Below, piece after piece: positions 1 to 7,679 of a stretch of 64,000 nucleotides of DNA. The translations under genes and the position numbers were made by a program. This DNA is from Burkholderia sp. SRS-W-2-2016. GTDB taxonomy: Bacteria > Pseudomonadota > Gammaproteobacteria > Burkholderiales > Burkholderiaceae. Where the stretch lies: contig NZ_MSDV01000056.1 in the NCBI RefSeq assembly GCF_001931485.1, positions 1-64,000 on the forward strand, in the 5' to 3' direction. How positions within the stretch are numbered: position 1 is the first letter of the stretch; the number at the start of each line of letters is the position of its first letter. Under the pieces are notes generated by a model. It ran no database searches. It was not told the origin of the DNA and worked only from the letters and a program-made list of their open reading frames with translations.

Positions 1-1
1 C

Positions 2-856
2 CCCCCGCAAGCCGCCCCGCAACCCGACTCCCACTCGCTCGACGACCTGCACCGTTTCGTCCAGCGCCATCCGCGCCTGTTCGTGCTGACCGGCGCGGGT
101 ATCAGCACCGACTCCGGCATCCCCGGCTATCGCGACGACAACGGCGCATGGAAGCGCTCGCCGCCGATCACGCTGCAGGAATTCCTCGGCACCCAGGCGA
201 TGCGGCAACGCTACTGGGCCCGCAGCATGGTCGGCTGGCCGCTGGTCGCGCGCGCGCAGCCGAACGCCGCGCATGTCGCGCTCGCGCGGCTCGAAGCGGC
301 CGGCCATGTGCCGACGCTGGTCACGCAGAACGTCGACGGCCTGCATCAGCGCGCCGGCAGCCGCGACGTGATCGAGCTGCATGGCGGGATCGACGGCGTG
401 ATCTGCCTCGATTGCGGCACCCAGCACGCGCGCGCGACGATCCAGCAGACGCTCGAAGCCGACAACCCCGCGCTGCTCGACGTGACCGCCGAAGCCGCCG
501 CCGATGGCGACGCGCATCTCGAATGGCACGACCTCGGCGGTTTTCGCGTGCCGGCCTGCACGAATTGCGGCGGATTGCTGAAGCCGGCGGTGGTGTTTTT
601 CGGCGAGAACGTGCCGAAGAGCCGGGTCGATGCTGCCGCGGCCGCGCTGGAGGCGGCCGACGCGGTGCTGGTGGCCGGCTCGTCGCTGATGGTGTATTCC
701 GGCTATCGCTTCTGCGTATGGGCGCAGCGCCAGGGCAAGCCGATCGCCGCGATCAACCTGGGCCGCACGCGTGCCGATCCGCTGCTGTCGCTGAAGGTCG
801 CCGCGCCGTGCGGCGACACGCTGAGCGCGCTCGCCGGCCGGCTGGCGGGCGGCTGA
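2..856 (+). CDS. Sir2-family NAD-dependent protein deacetylase, 5' end outside window
   Basis: The frame is open to the window edge, so the true start lies upstream and the gene is partial here. Sirtuin motifs are visible in order: GAGIS (NAD binding), TQNVDGLHQRAG, the ELHG motif with the catalytic histidine, two zinc-binding pairs (CLDC and CTNC), VVFFGE, and the late GSSLMVYSG nucleotide-binding segment. Sirtuins remove acyl groups from protein lysines using NAD+ and act in the cytoplasm. The complete zinc knuckle and NAD pocket suggest an active enzyme. The native substrates cannot be read from sequence. It lies 76 bases before the next gene, separated by a 7-bp tandem repeat. Confidence 0.93.
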   Translation, partial: PPQAAPQPDSHSLDDLHRFVQRHPRLFVLTGAGISTDSGIPGYRDDNGAWKRSPPITLQEFLGTQAMRQRYWARSMVGWPLVARAQPNAAHVALARLEAAGHVPTLVTQNVDGLHQRAGSRDVIELHGGIDGVICLDCGTQHARATIQQTLEADNPALLDVTAEAAADGDAHLEWHDLGGFRVPACTNCGGLLKPAVVFFGENVPKSRVDAAAAALEAADAVLVAGSSLMVYSGYRFCVWAQRQGKPIAAINLGRTRADPLLSLKVAAPCGDTLSALAGRLAGG

Positions 857-860
857 AGAG

Positions 861-895
861 CGAACACCGAACACCGAACACCGAACACCGAACAC
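861..895. repeat. 7-bp tandem repeat, five perfect copies
   Basis: The unit CGAACAC is repeated five times without interruption immediately after the Sir2 stop codon and before the next gene. It is a simple sequence repeat in a non-coding spacer. Copy number could vary by slippage, but it sits too far from the next start (933) to change its reading frame. Confidence 0.9.
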
Positions 896-932
896 GAAAG
901 GCCCCGGCCAACCCACGTTCCAGGACGGTCCC

Positions 933-1550
933 ATGCTGACGACGATCGACGAGCTCGAAGCTCTCTACGCGCAACCCGCCGAGCGCGCGCTGCGCAAGGA
1001 AATCGGCTACGTGAACGACGACTATCGCGCGTTCGTCGAAGCGGCGCCGTTCGCGGTGCTGGCGACGAGCGGTCCCGCCGGCCTCGACTGTTCGCCGCGC
1101 GGCGACGCGCCGGGCTTCGTGCGGGTGCTCGACGAACGCACGCTCGCGCTGCCCGACCGGCCCGGCAACAACCGGCTCGACAGCCTGCGCAACATCATCG
1201 CCGACCCGCGGCTCGCGCTGCTGCTGATCGTGCCCGGCGTCGGCGAGACGTTGCGCGTGAACGGCCGCGGCCGCATCTCGGCGGACCCGGCGCTACTGGA
1301 CAGTTACGCCGTCGACGGTAAACTGCCGCGCACCGTGCTGCTGATCGACGTCGACGCGGTGTATTTCCACTGTTCGAAGGCGCTGGTGCGCTCGCGCTTG
1401 TGGGATCCGGCGAGTCATGTCGAGCGTTCGCGACTGCCGAGCGCCGGCGAGATCCTGCAGCACATCTTTGCCGCCGGCGACGGCGAGCAGTTCGACGCCG
1501 TCGCCTACGACCGCGAACTGCCGGCCCGCGTGCGCGCCACGCTGTACTGA
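933..1550 (+). CDS. PPOX-type FMN flavoprotein (pyridoxamine 5'-phosphate oxidase-like)
   Basis: This 205-residue protein has the split-barrel flavin-binding layout: AVLATSGPAGLDCSPRGDAPGF near residue 40, the DRPGNNRLDSLRNI segment near residue 75, and a late HCSKALVRSRLW motif that is typical of the MSMEG_1061-like PPOX subgroup (written here in pieces of known motifs). Members bind FMN or F420 and carry out oxidoreduction of small molecules; the substrate is usually unknown. The length matches the family. It follows the Sir2 gene and precedes a DUF938 gene in the same direction, with 32 bases to the next start, so co-transcription is plausible. It is unlikely to be true PdxH, because the PLP-specific C-terminus is not seen. 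Confidence 0.85.
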   Translation: MLTTIDELEALYAQPAERALRKEIGYVNDDYRAFVEAAPFAVLATSGPAGLDCSPRGDAPGFVRVLDERTLALPDRPGNNRLDSLRNIIADPRLALLLIVPGVGETLRVNGRGRISADPALLDSYAVDGKLPRTVLLIDVDAVYFHCSKALVRSRLWDPASHVERSRLPSAGEILQHIFAAGDGEQFDAVAYDRELPARVRATLY

Positions 1551-1582
1551 CCGTCCACCGCTAACCATCCACTGACCCAACC

Positions 1583-2191
1583 ATGACCGACGCCCGGCAA
1601 CATTCGCCTTCCGCCGAACGCAACCGCGAACCGATCCTCGCGGTGCTGCGCGACGCGCTGCCCGCCAGCGGCCGCGTGCTCGAAATCGCCAGCGGCACCG
1701 GCGAGCATGCGGTGTGCTTCGCCGGCGCGCTGCCCGGCCTCGACTGGCAACCGAGCGATGCCGATCCGGACGCGCGCGCGTCGATTGCCGCGTGGACCGC
1801 GCACGCGGGCCTGGCGAACCTGCGCGCGCCGCTCGCGCTCGACGTGCATCAACCGGACTGGGGCGTCGACGCACTCGACGCGGTGGTCTGCATCAACATG
1901 ATCCATATCTCGCCGTGGAGCGCGGCGCAGGCGCTGTTCGACGGCGCGGGGCGGCGGCTGGTCGACGGCGGCGTGCTGTTTCTGTACGGTCCATACAAAC
2001 GCGGCGGCGTGCACACCGCGCCGAGCAACGAAGCATTCGAGCAGTGGCTGAAAAGCCGTGACGAGCAATGGGGCGTGCGCGATATGGAGGCGGTGGTCGC
2101 GCTCGGCGAGACGGCCGGGCTCGTGTGCGAGCAGGTGGTGGCGATGCCGGCCAACAATTTCAGTCTGGTGTTCCGCAAGCGTTCGCAATAG
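1583..2191 (+). CDS. DUF938 family SAM-dependent methyltransferase-like protein
   Basis: The 202-residue protein begins with the family signature SAERNREPILAVL and has a Rossmann methyltransferase core: VLEIASGTGEHAVCFA (SAM motif I), WQPSDADPD, and VCINMIHISPW at the motif IV position. DUF938 proteins are class I methyltransferase-fold proteins of unknown substrate, common in proteobacteria. The length is normal and the glycine-rich loop is intact, so SAM binding is likely. The gene is in line with the PPOX gene upstream; gnd starts 110 bases downstream with its own ribosome-binding site. Confidence 0.85.
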   Translation: MTDARQHSPSAERNREPILAVLRDALPASGRVLEIASGTGEHAVCFAGALPGLDWQPSDADPDARASIAAWTAHAGLANLRAPLALDVHQPDWGVDALDAVVCINMIHISPWSAAQALFDGAGRRLVDGGVLFLYGPYKRGGVHTAPSNEAFEQWLKSRDEQWGVRDMEAVVALGETAGLVCEQVVAMPANNFSLVFRKRSQ

Positions 2192-2301
2192 CGGGCCGCC
2201 AAGCGCCTCGCGCGCATTTCTTTTATCCTTTCACCCTCGACGCCGCGCTGGCGCATCGCAGCGCGCGGCGTCACGACATTTTTGGACTCTGGAGAATTCA
2301 C

Positions 2302-3711
2302 ATGGGCAAACAGGCAATCGGCGTGGTAGGGCTGGCGGTGATGGGTCGCAATCTGGCGCTCAACATCGAGAGCCGCGGCCACGCGGTGTCGGTCTACAAC
2401 CGTAGCCGCGAGAAAACCGACGAACTCATCGCCGAATATCCGGATCGCAAGCTGGTGCCGGCTTTCACGCTGGAAGAGTTCGTCGACTCGCTCGAGAAGC
2501 CGCGCCGCATTCTGCTGATGGTCAAGGCCGGCGAGCCGACCGACGCGACCATCGCGTCGCTCAAGCCGCTGCTCGACAAAGGCGACATCCTGATCGACGG
2601 CGGCAACACGCATTTCACCGACACGATCCGCCGCAACCAGGAACTGGCTAAAGCGGGCCTGCACTTCATCGGCACCGGCGTGTCGGGCGGCGAGGAGGGC
2701 GCGCTGAAAGGCCCGTCGATCATGCCGGGCGGCCAGCGCGACGCGTACGACCTGGTCGCGCCGATCCTCACCGAGATCGCCGCCAAGGCGCCGGACGGCG
2801 AACCGTGCGTCGCCTACATGGGACCGGACGGCGCGGGCCACTTCGTGAAGATGGTCCACAACGGCATCGAATACGGCGACATGCAGCTGATCGCCGAGAG
2901 CTACGCGGTGCTCAAGCAGGTGGTCGGTCTGTCGAACGACGAACTCGGCAAGGTCTACACCGAGTGGAACCAGGGCGAGCTGGACAGCTACCTGATCGAA
3001 ATCACCTCGAAGATTTTCGGCAAGAAAGACGACGAAACCGGCAAGGACCTCGTCGACGTGATTCTCGACCGCGCCGCGCAGAAGGGCACCGGCAAGTGGA
3101 CCAGCCAGAACGCGCTCGACCTCGGCGCGCCGCTGCCGCTGATCACCGAAGCGGTGTTCGCGCGTGTGCTGTCGTCGCTGAAGACGCAGCGCGTGGCCGC
3201 CAGCAAGGTGCTCGAAGGGCCGCAGGCGAAGCCGCTCGAAGGTTCGAAGGACGCGTTCATCGAAGCGGTGCGCCGCGCGCTGTACTTCAGCAAGGTGATC
3301 TCGTACGCGCAGGGCTTCGCGCAGCTGCGCGCGGCGTCGGAAGAGTACAAGTGGGATCTCGACTACGGGACCATCGCGAAGATCTTCCGCGCCGGCTGCA
3401 TCATCCGCGCGCGCTTCCTGCAGAAGATCACCGACGCGTACGCGCAGGACAAGGCGCTCGCGAACCTGCTGCTCGATCCGTACTTCCGCGACATCGCGAA
3501 GAACTACCAGGCGGCGCTGCGCGAAGTGGTGGTCGCGGCGATCAACGCGGGCGTGCCGGTGCCGGCCTTCTCGTCGGCGATCGCGTATTTCGACGCCTAT
3601 CGTTCCGAGCGCCTGCCGGCCAACCTCGTGCAGGCCCAGCGCGACTTCTTCGGTGCGCACACGTTCGAGCGCGTCGACAAGCCGGGCAGCTTCCACGCGC
3701 AGTGGAACTGA
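2302..3711 (+). CDS. gnd: 6-phosphogluconate dehydrogenase, decarboxylating
   Basis: This 469-residue enzyme oxidises and decarboxylates 6-phosphogluconate to ribulose 5-phosphate with NADP in the oxidative pentose phosphate pathway. The N-terminal Rossmann loop GVVGLAVMGRNLALN, the NRSREKTDEL segment after the second strand, the substrate loop GTGVSGGEEGALKGPS, and the catalytic helix VHNGIEYGDMQLI are all intact. The start at 2302 has GGAG at 2291-2294 and matches the usual MGKQ.IGVVGLAVMG start; a longer open frame upstream is not homologous. An intrinsic terminator follows at 3731-3781. Confidence 0.97.
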   Translation: MGKQAIGVVGLAVMGRNLALNIESRGHAVSVYNRSREKTDELIAEYPDRKLVPAFTLEEFVDSLEKPRRILLMVKAGEPTDATIASLKPLLDKGDILIDGGNTHFTDTIRRNQELAKAGLHFIGTGVSGGEEGALKGPSIMPGGQRDAYDLVAPILTEIAAKAPDGEPCVAYMGPDGAGHFVKMVHNGIEYGDMQLIAESYAVLKQVVGLSNDELGKVYTEWNQGELDSYLIEITSKIFGKKDDETGKDLVDVILDRAAQKGTGKWTSQNALDLGAPLPLITEAVFARVLSSLKTQRVAASKVLEGPQAKPLEGSKDAFIEAVRRALYFSKVISYAQGFAQLRAASEEYKWDLDYGTIAKIFRAGCIIRARFLQKITDAYAQDKALANLLLDPYFRDIAKNYQAALREVVVAAINAGVPVPAFSSAIAYFDAYRSERLPANLVQAQRDFFGAHTFERVDKPGSFHAQWN

Positions 3712-3730
3712 GCGGTCCGAGTGTTTGAAA

Positions 3731-3781
3731 ATCGGCCCGGCGCGCTGGCGGTATCGCGCGAACCGGGCCGATCGTTCGTTT
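3731..3781 (+). terminator. Probable intrinsic terminator of gnd
   Basis: Ten-base arms ATCGGCCCGG (3731-3740) and CCGGGCCGAT (3763-3772) pair perfectly, enclosing a 22-base loop that itself contains CGCGC/GCGCG. A T-rich stretch follows. It sits 20 bases after the gnd stop. Confidence 0.65.
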
Positions 3782-3902
3782 GAAGCCCGGCAAGCCGTAC
3801 GAAACGGTTTCTTCATTATTACCAAAACCTATCGGTGAATTAGGCGTCGCGCTCGAATTCCCAAAAGATTCTTTCAAGATAGGAAATAGAGTATCCGTGA
3901 CT

Positions 3903-3928
3903 TAGGGGTTTACCCTAGGGGTTAACCC
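3903..3928 (+). promoter_or_regulatory. Two head-to-tail 13-bp operator-like elements upstream of the DUF4148 gene
   Basis: TAGGGGTTTACCC (3903-3915) is followed without a gap by TAGGGGTTAACCC (3916-3928); 12 of 13 positions match. Each unit is itself an imperfect palindrome, the second holding the perfect GGGTTAACCC. They lie 83 bases before the DUF4148 start in an AT-richer spacer. This looks like a binding site for a dimeric regulator that sits on tandem half-sites. The regulator is not identified. Confidence 0.6.
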
Positions 3929-4010
3929 TCCTAAACTTGTTTTCAAGCGCAGAGGAAGAAACACCAGACCTCAAGCGCAAGAGTCCAACAAGTTCAATAG
4001 GAGGTTCATC

Positions 4011-4352
4011 ATGAAGAAGCTGATTTCCGCAGTCGCAGTCGCCGCCGCCCTCATCGTCCCGGCCGCCGCGTTCGCACAAGCGAGCCAGCCGGTGACCCGA
4101 GCAGAAGTACGCGCCGAACTGGTGCAACTGGAAAAGGCCGGCTACAACCCGGTGGGCGACCACGCTAACTACCCGGCGAACATCCAGGCCGCGCAGGCGC
4201 GGGTCGATGCGGAACACGGCACGGTAGCGGTGGCGAGCAAGGCCGACACCAGCGGTTACGGCGCTCCGGCGGCCGGCACCTCGCAAGCTGGCCACGCCGC
4301 GCCGGTCCTGCCGGCCAAGGCTGATCGTAACTCGATCTACTTCGGCAACTAA
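4011..4352 (+). CDS. DUF4148 domain secreted protein
   Basis: A 113-residue protein with a clear Sec signal peptide (MKKLISAVAVAAALIVPAAA, cleaved after AFA) followed by the DUF4148 signature: VTRAEVRAELVQLEKAGYNP, then a spaced YPANIQAAQARV segment. DUF4148 proteins are small periplasmic proteins abundant and multi-copy in Burkholderiaceae; their function is unknown. AGGAGG at 3999-4004 is a near-ideal ribosome-binding site, and together with the repeated operator-like motif upstream and the strong terminator downstream it suggests a highly and conditionally expressed gene. Confidence 0.93.
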   Translation: MKKLISAVAVAAALIVPAAAFAQASQPVTRAEVRAELVQLEKAGYNPVGDHANYPANIQAAQARVDAEHGTVAVASKADTSGYGAPAAGTSQAGHAAPVLPAKADRNSIYFGN

Positions 4353-4385
4353 GCATCACGAAGGGGTGTCTGGAAGTTGGTGGTA

Positions 4386-4462
4386 GAAGTAGCAGTCAGC
4401 AGTGGAAGTAGCAGTTCGCAGCAAGAAGTAACAGTGGAAGAAGTCGCAGTTGAAGTAGCTGT
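4386..4462. repeat. Degenerate GAAGTAGCAGT direct repeats
   Basis: Copies of GAAGTAGCAGT or close variants start at 4386, 4405, 4425, 4440 and 4452. They fill the spacer between the DUF4148 gene and the terminator. The frame across them (Val/Glu/Ser rich) has no ribosome-binding site or family resemblance, so I treat this as non-coding low-complexity sequence. Confidence 0.6.
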
Positions 4463-4502
4463 GGACGCCGCCTCGCAGAACAGCGCGGGCGGCGGGCAAG
4501 AA

Positions 4503-4535
4503 AAAACGCCATCCAGTTCGATCGGATGGCGTTTT
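4503..4535. terminator. Bidirectional intrinsic terminator between convergent genes
   Basis: AAAACGCCATCC (4503-4514) pairs perfectly with GGATGGCGTTTT (4524-4535) around a 9-base loop. A-run on the left and T-run on the right allow it to stop transcription from both the DUF4148 gene and the minus-strand gene ending at 4575. Confidence 0.88.
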
Positions 4536-4574
4536 GTCGTTTACGGCACCGGTTCGGGTGCGCGGGGCATCGAA

Positions 4575-4895
4575 TCAATGCAGTGTGCGCTGGCGCCGGC
4601 CGATGTCGTCGAATAACGCGCGGCTCGGCTCCAGCGCGAGCAGCCACGATTCGTCGTAGCCGCTCAGATTGTCGAGCGCCTCGCGCAGCCGCTCGATCGC
4701 GACCGCGGGCAGCTCGACGCTCGCCTCGACCCCGCTCGACAGTTTCGCGATGCTGGCCAGTTGCACCAGCGCATCGGCGGCCTCGGCGACGTCGGCGGCG
4801 AAGATCAGATGCGTGTTCAGCAATTCGACGAGGCCGGCGGACGCCGCGACATCGTCGACGTTCAGTTGCACGGCCAGAAAGGTGGCTTTGTTCAT
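4575..4895 (-). CDS. Hypothetical protein, 106 residues
   Basis: I do not recognise a family. The start MNKATFLAVQLNVDDV at 4895 is preceded by GGGAGGAG on the minus strand at good spacing, which argues against the longer frame. The protein is acidic and alpha-helical in look, rich in Ala, Leu, Glu and Asp, with no signal peptide or membrane segment. The middle (VELLNTHLIFAADVAEAADALVQL in overlapping pieces) suggests a helical bundle. It is convergent with the DUF4148 gene through a shared terminator. Confidence 0.75.
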   Translation of the reverse strand: MNKATFLAVQLNVDDVAASAGLVELLNTHLIFAADVAEAADALVQLASIAKLSSGVEASVELPAVAIERLREALDNLSGYDESWLLALEPSRALFDDIGRRQRTLH

Positions 4896-5123
4896 CCTCG
4901 ACTCCTCCCAGAATCCAGACGTTTTCGTAACTTGTGGCGTGCGGCCTGGTTGAGTATAGGCGACGCCCTGGTGCTTGCAATGGTCATACGATACGCCCGC
5001 GGCGCGGGTCCGGGCAGCCAGGCCTGCCGCGCGACCTATAATAGGGCCAGTCGCGCGAGCGCCGCCGCCCAAGGGCGCGGCGGTTTGGTCGCGCGATCCC
5101 GCGCCGGCCCGAACTCATCGACC

Positions 5124-5435
5124 ATGAAGATCATCCGCAGCAAAAGCTTTACCGCGACGCGTCCGTGGGGCGCGCTCGACATCGCCAGCATGAACGGCAT
5201 CACCACGCGTTTGCACTGGACCGACCAGCCTTACCGGTGGCATGTGAACGACGGCGAGGAAGTGTTCGCGGTGCTCGACGGCCGCGTCGAGATGCGTTAC
5301 CGCGAAAACGGCGTCGAGCATTCGACCGTGCTGGAGACCGGCGACGTGTTCCACGCGACGGTCGGCACCGAGCACGTCGCGCATCCGCTCGGCGTGGCGC
5401 GCGTGCTGGTGGTCGAAAGCGCGGGCAGCGTCTGA
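5124..5435 (+). CDS. Small cupin-domain protein
   Basis: A 103-residue single-domain cupin. The fold signature is visible as HWTDQPYRWHVNDGEEVFAV (motif 1 region, with H, E), then VLDGRVEMRYRENG and ETGDVFHATVGTEHVAHP (motif 2, with the late histidines). Such small cupins bind a metal or small ligand; no specific reaction can be named. The ATG at 5124 gives the normal start MKIIRSKSF; the frame is open further upstream but that part is not cupin-like and overlaps the divergent upstream region. Confidence 0.85.
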   Translation: MKIIRSKSFTATRPWGALDIASMNGITTRLHWTDQPYRWHVNDGEEVFAVLDGRVEMRYRENGVEHSTVLETGDVFHATVGTEHVAHPLGVARVLVVESAGSV

Positions 5436-5605
5436 AGAGCACGGCAGTTTGACGGTGCGCGCGCAGCGGCACCGGTGTGGGGCTCGCGCATAATAGGCAC
5501 GCTGTGGAACAGCGTCGGCGCACGCGCGCGGCACGGCAAATGCTGGCGCGGTCGATTGAATCCGCTTGAGTTGAATCGCTTGAGAAACACGTCGAGGAAA
5601 ATCAC

Positions 5606-6391
5606 ATGACAGGACATTGGCAACTGACGGGGATGCGGCTCATCACGCTGGCGGCGCTCAGCGCGATGGTCGCCGGCTGCACGACGTGGGACAACACGCC
5701 GTTCTACAGCAATGCGCCGTCCAGCGCGACCAGCCTCGCGACGGTCTCGGTGCCGGCCGGCTACTACCGCGCGAATCCGGGCGACACGCTGTCCGGCATC
5801 GCGTCCGCGTACGGCCGCAAGCCGCAGGAGATCGCCGCGTGGAACGGTCTGCCGGTCAATGCGGCAATCGCCCCCGGTCAGGTGCTGCGGGTGTCGCCGC
5901 CGCTCGGCTCGGGCAGCGTGGTGACGCCGCCGGTCGCGGTCGCACCGGTCGCGCCGGGCGCCGGGCCGAATCCGCCGGGTGCGGTGCCGGGCGCGCCGGC
6001 CGCCACCAGCGGGCCGCAGCAGGGCGTGCTGCAATGGCCGGTGCGTGGCCCGGTGCTGCGCACCTTCGCGCCGGGCTCGTCCAACGGCATCGTGATCGGC
6101 GCGCACCCCGGCGATCCGGTCAAGGCCGCCGCGACCGGCCGCGTCGTCTATGCGGGCACCGGTATCGAAGCGTACGGGCCGCTGATCATCATCAAGCACA
6201 ACGACTCGCTGATCACCGCGTACGGTCAGAACAGCCAGTTGCTCGTCAAGGAAGGCGACGCGGTCGCGCAAGGGCAGACCATCGGCGAAGTCGGCGTGGA
6301 TAGCCGCGGCGCCGCATCGGTCCAGTTCGAAGTGCGCCAGAACGGCCAGCCGGTCGATCCGCTCGCGTGGCTGCCGAAGCCGGGCGGCTGA
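5606..6391 (+). CDS. LysM / M23 (LytM) outer-membrane lipoprotein, NlpD-like, with degenerate active site
   Basis: 261 residues. A lipoprotein signal ends in AMVAGC (Cys25), so the protein is probably anchored to a membrane. A LysM domain follows (YRANPGDTLSGIASAYGRKPQEIAAWN, in overlapping view about residues 52-95), then a Pro/Ala/Gly linker, then an M23 domain (about 135-258). In active M23 enzymes the AYAH and HFE motifs hold zinc-binding histidines; here they read AYGQN and VQFEVR, so the histidines are gone. This pattern is like NlpD/EnvC, which activate cell-wall amidases rather than cut themselves. The start at 5606 has GAGGAAA at 5594-5600. Confidence 0.88.
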   Translation: MTGHWQLTGMRLITLAALSAMVAGCTTWDNTPFYSNAPSSATSLATVSVPAGYYRANPGDTLSGIASAYGRKPQEIAAWNGLPVNAAIAPGQVLRVSPPLGSGSVVTPPVAVAPVAPGAGPNPPGAVPGAPAATSGPQQGVLQWPVRGPVLRTFAPGSSNGIVIGAHPGDPVKAAATGRVVYAGTGIEAYGPLIIIKHNDSLITAYGQNSQLLVKEGDAVAQGQTIGEVGVDSRGAASVQFEVRQNGQPVDPLAWLPKPGG

Positions 6392-6575
6392 GTACGGGGC
6401 GCTAGCGGCCGGACGGCGTCCATTCCCGCTTTCTCGGGGATGCGCCGATTTTCAGCGTCGCTTTAATTGCATACACTGTGTGGTTCGATTGCCGGCCGCG
6501 CGTGTGTTCCTCGCGGAACGCACGCGCGGCCGGTTTGCCGTAGGCATTACCTTCATCGACGCACAGGAACCCACA

Positions 6576-7583
6576 ATGATCGATTTGCGCAGCGATACCG
6601 TTACCCGTCCGACTCCGCCGATGCTCGCGGCGATGTCGGCGGCCGAAGTCGGCGACGACGTCTGGGGCGACGACCCCACCGTACTGCGTCTGCAGGCCAC
6701 GCTGGCCGAGCGCACCGGCAAGGAAGCGGGGCTGTTCTTCCCCAGCGGCACGCAAAGCAACCTCGCCGCGCTGATGGCGCACTGCGCGCGTGGCGACGAG
6801 TACATCGTCGGCCAGCTCGCGCACACCTACAAATACGAAGGCGGCGGCGCCGCGGTGCTCGGCAGCATCCAGCCGCAGCCGCTCGAAAATGCCGCCGACG
6901 GCTCGATCCCGCTCGAAAAAATCGCCGCCGCGATCAAGCCGATCGACAATCACTTCGCGCGCACGCGTCTGCTCGCGCTGGAGAACACGATCGGCGGGCG
7001 GGTGTTGCCGGCGAGCTATGTCGCTGACGCCACCGGGCTCGCGCGCGAGCGCGGCCTTGCCACTCACCTGGACGGCGCGCGCGTGTTCAACGCGGCGGTC
7101 GCGTCGGGTCAGCCGGTCGCCGCGCTGTGCGAGCCGTTCGATTCGGTGTCGATCTGCTTTTCGAAGGGATTGGGTGCGCCGGTCGGCTCGGTGCTGGTCG
7201 GCAGCCGCGCAATCGTCGATGTCGCGCATCGCTGGCGCAAGGTGCTCGGCGGCGGCATGCGCCAGGCCGGCGTGCTGGCGGCGGCCTGCCTGTACGCGCT
7301 CGATCACAACGTCGAGCGTCTCGCCGACGACCACGCGAACGCGGCCCATCTGGCGGCCGGACTCGAATCGATCGAGCAGGTGAAGGTGCAGTCGGTCGCG
7401 ACCAACATGGTGTTCGCGCAGTTTCCGCAGCAGCATTGCGCGCCGCTCGAAGCGTGGCTCAAGGAGCGCGGGATCCTCACGCAGATGCTGTATGCGTCGC
7501 GCTTCGTCACGCACAAGGACGTGTCGCGCGCGGATATCGATACGTTTATCGCGGCGGTGAAGGCGTATTTCGCCGCGCGTTGA
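6576..7583 (+). CDS. ltaE: Low-specificity L-threonine aldolase
   Basis: 335 residues, fold-type I PLP enzyme. It cleaves L-threonine and L-allo-threonine to glycine and acetaldehyde. The start MIDLRSDTVTRPT at 6576 is the classic family N-terminus. Further motifs are GDDVWGDDPTV, FFPSGTQSNL, ALENTIGGRV, HLDGARVFNA (PLP aspartate) and CFSKGLGAPVGS with the PLP-binding lysine. Length matches the family. It stands alone between the LytM lipoprotein and a minus-strand transporter. Confidence 0.95.
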   Translation: MIDLRSDTVTRPTPPMLAAMSAAEVGDDVWGDDPTVLRLQATLAERTGKEAGLFFPSGTQSNLAALMAHCARGDEYIVGQLAHTYKYEGGGAAVLGSIQPQPLENAADGSIPLEKIAAAIKPIDNHFARTRLLALENTIGGRVLPASYVADATGLARERGLATHLDGARVFNAAVASGQPVAALCEPFDSVSICFSKGLGAPVGSVLVGSRAIVDVAHRWRKVLGGGMRQAGVLAAACLYALDHNVERLADDHANAAHLAAGLESIEQVKVQSVATNMVFAQFPQQHCAPLEAWLKERGILTQMLYASRFVTHKDVSRADIDTFIAAVKAYFAAR

Positions 7584-7679
7584 GCGTGCCGCAGTGAGCG
7601 CGCCGCGGCGATGGCGGCGCGTTGAACGTCATGGCGTGAGCGTGCGGTAGCAGTAGCAGTAGCCACCGCACCGCATCGC

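Noticed and set aside
4377..4616. Small Val/Glu/Ser-rich frame across the GAAGTAGCAGT repeats
   Set aside because: It runs through the terminator, has no ribosome-binding site and reflects the repeat only.
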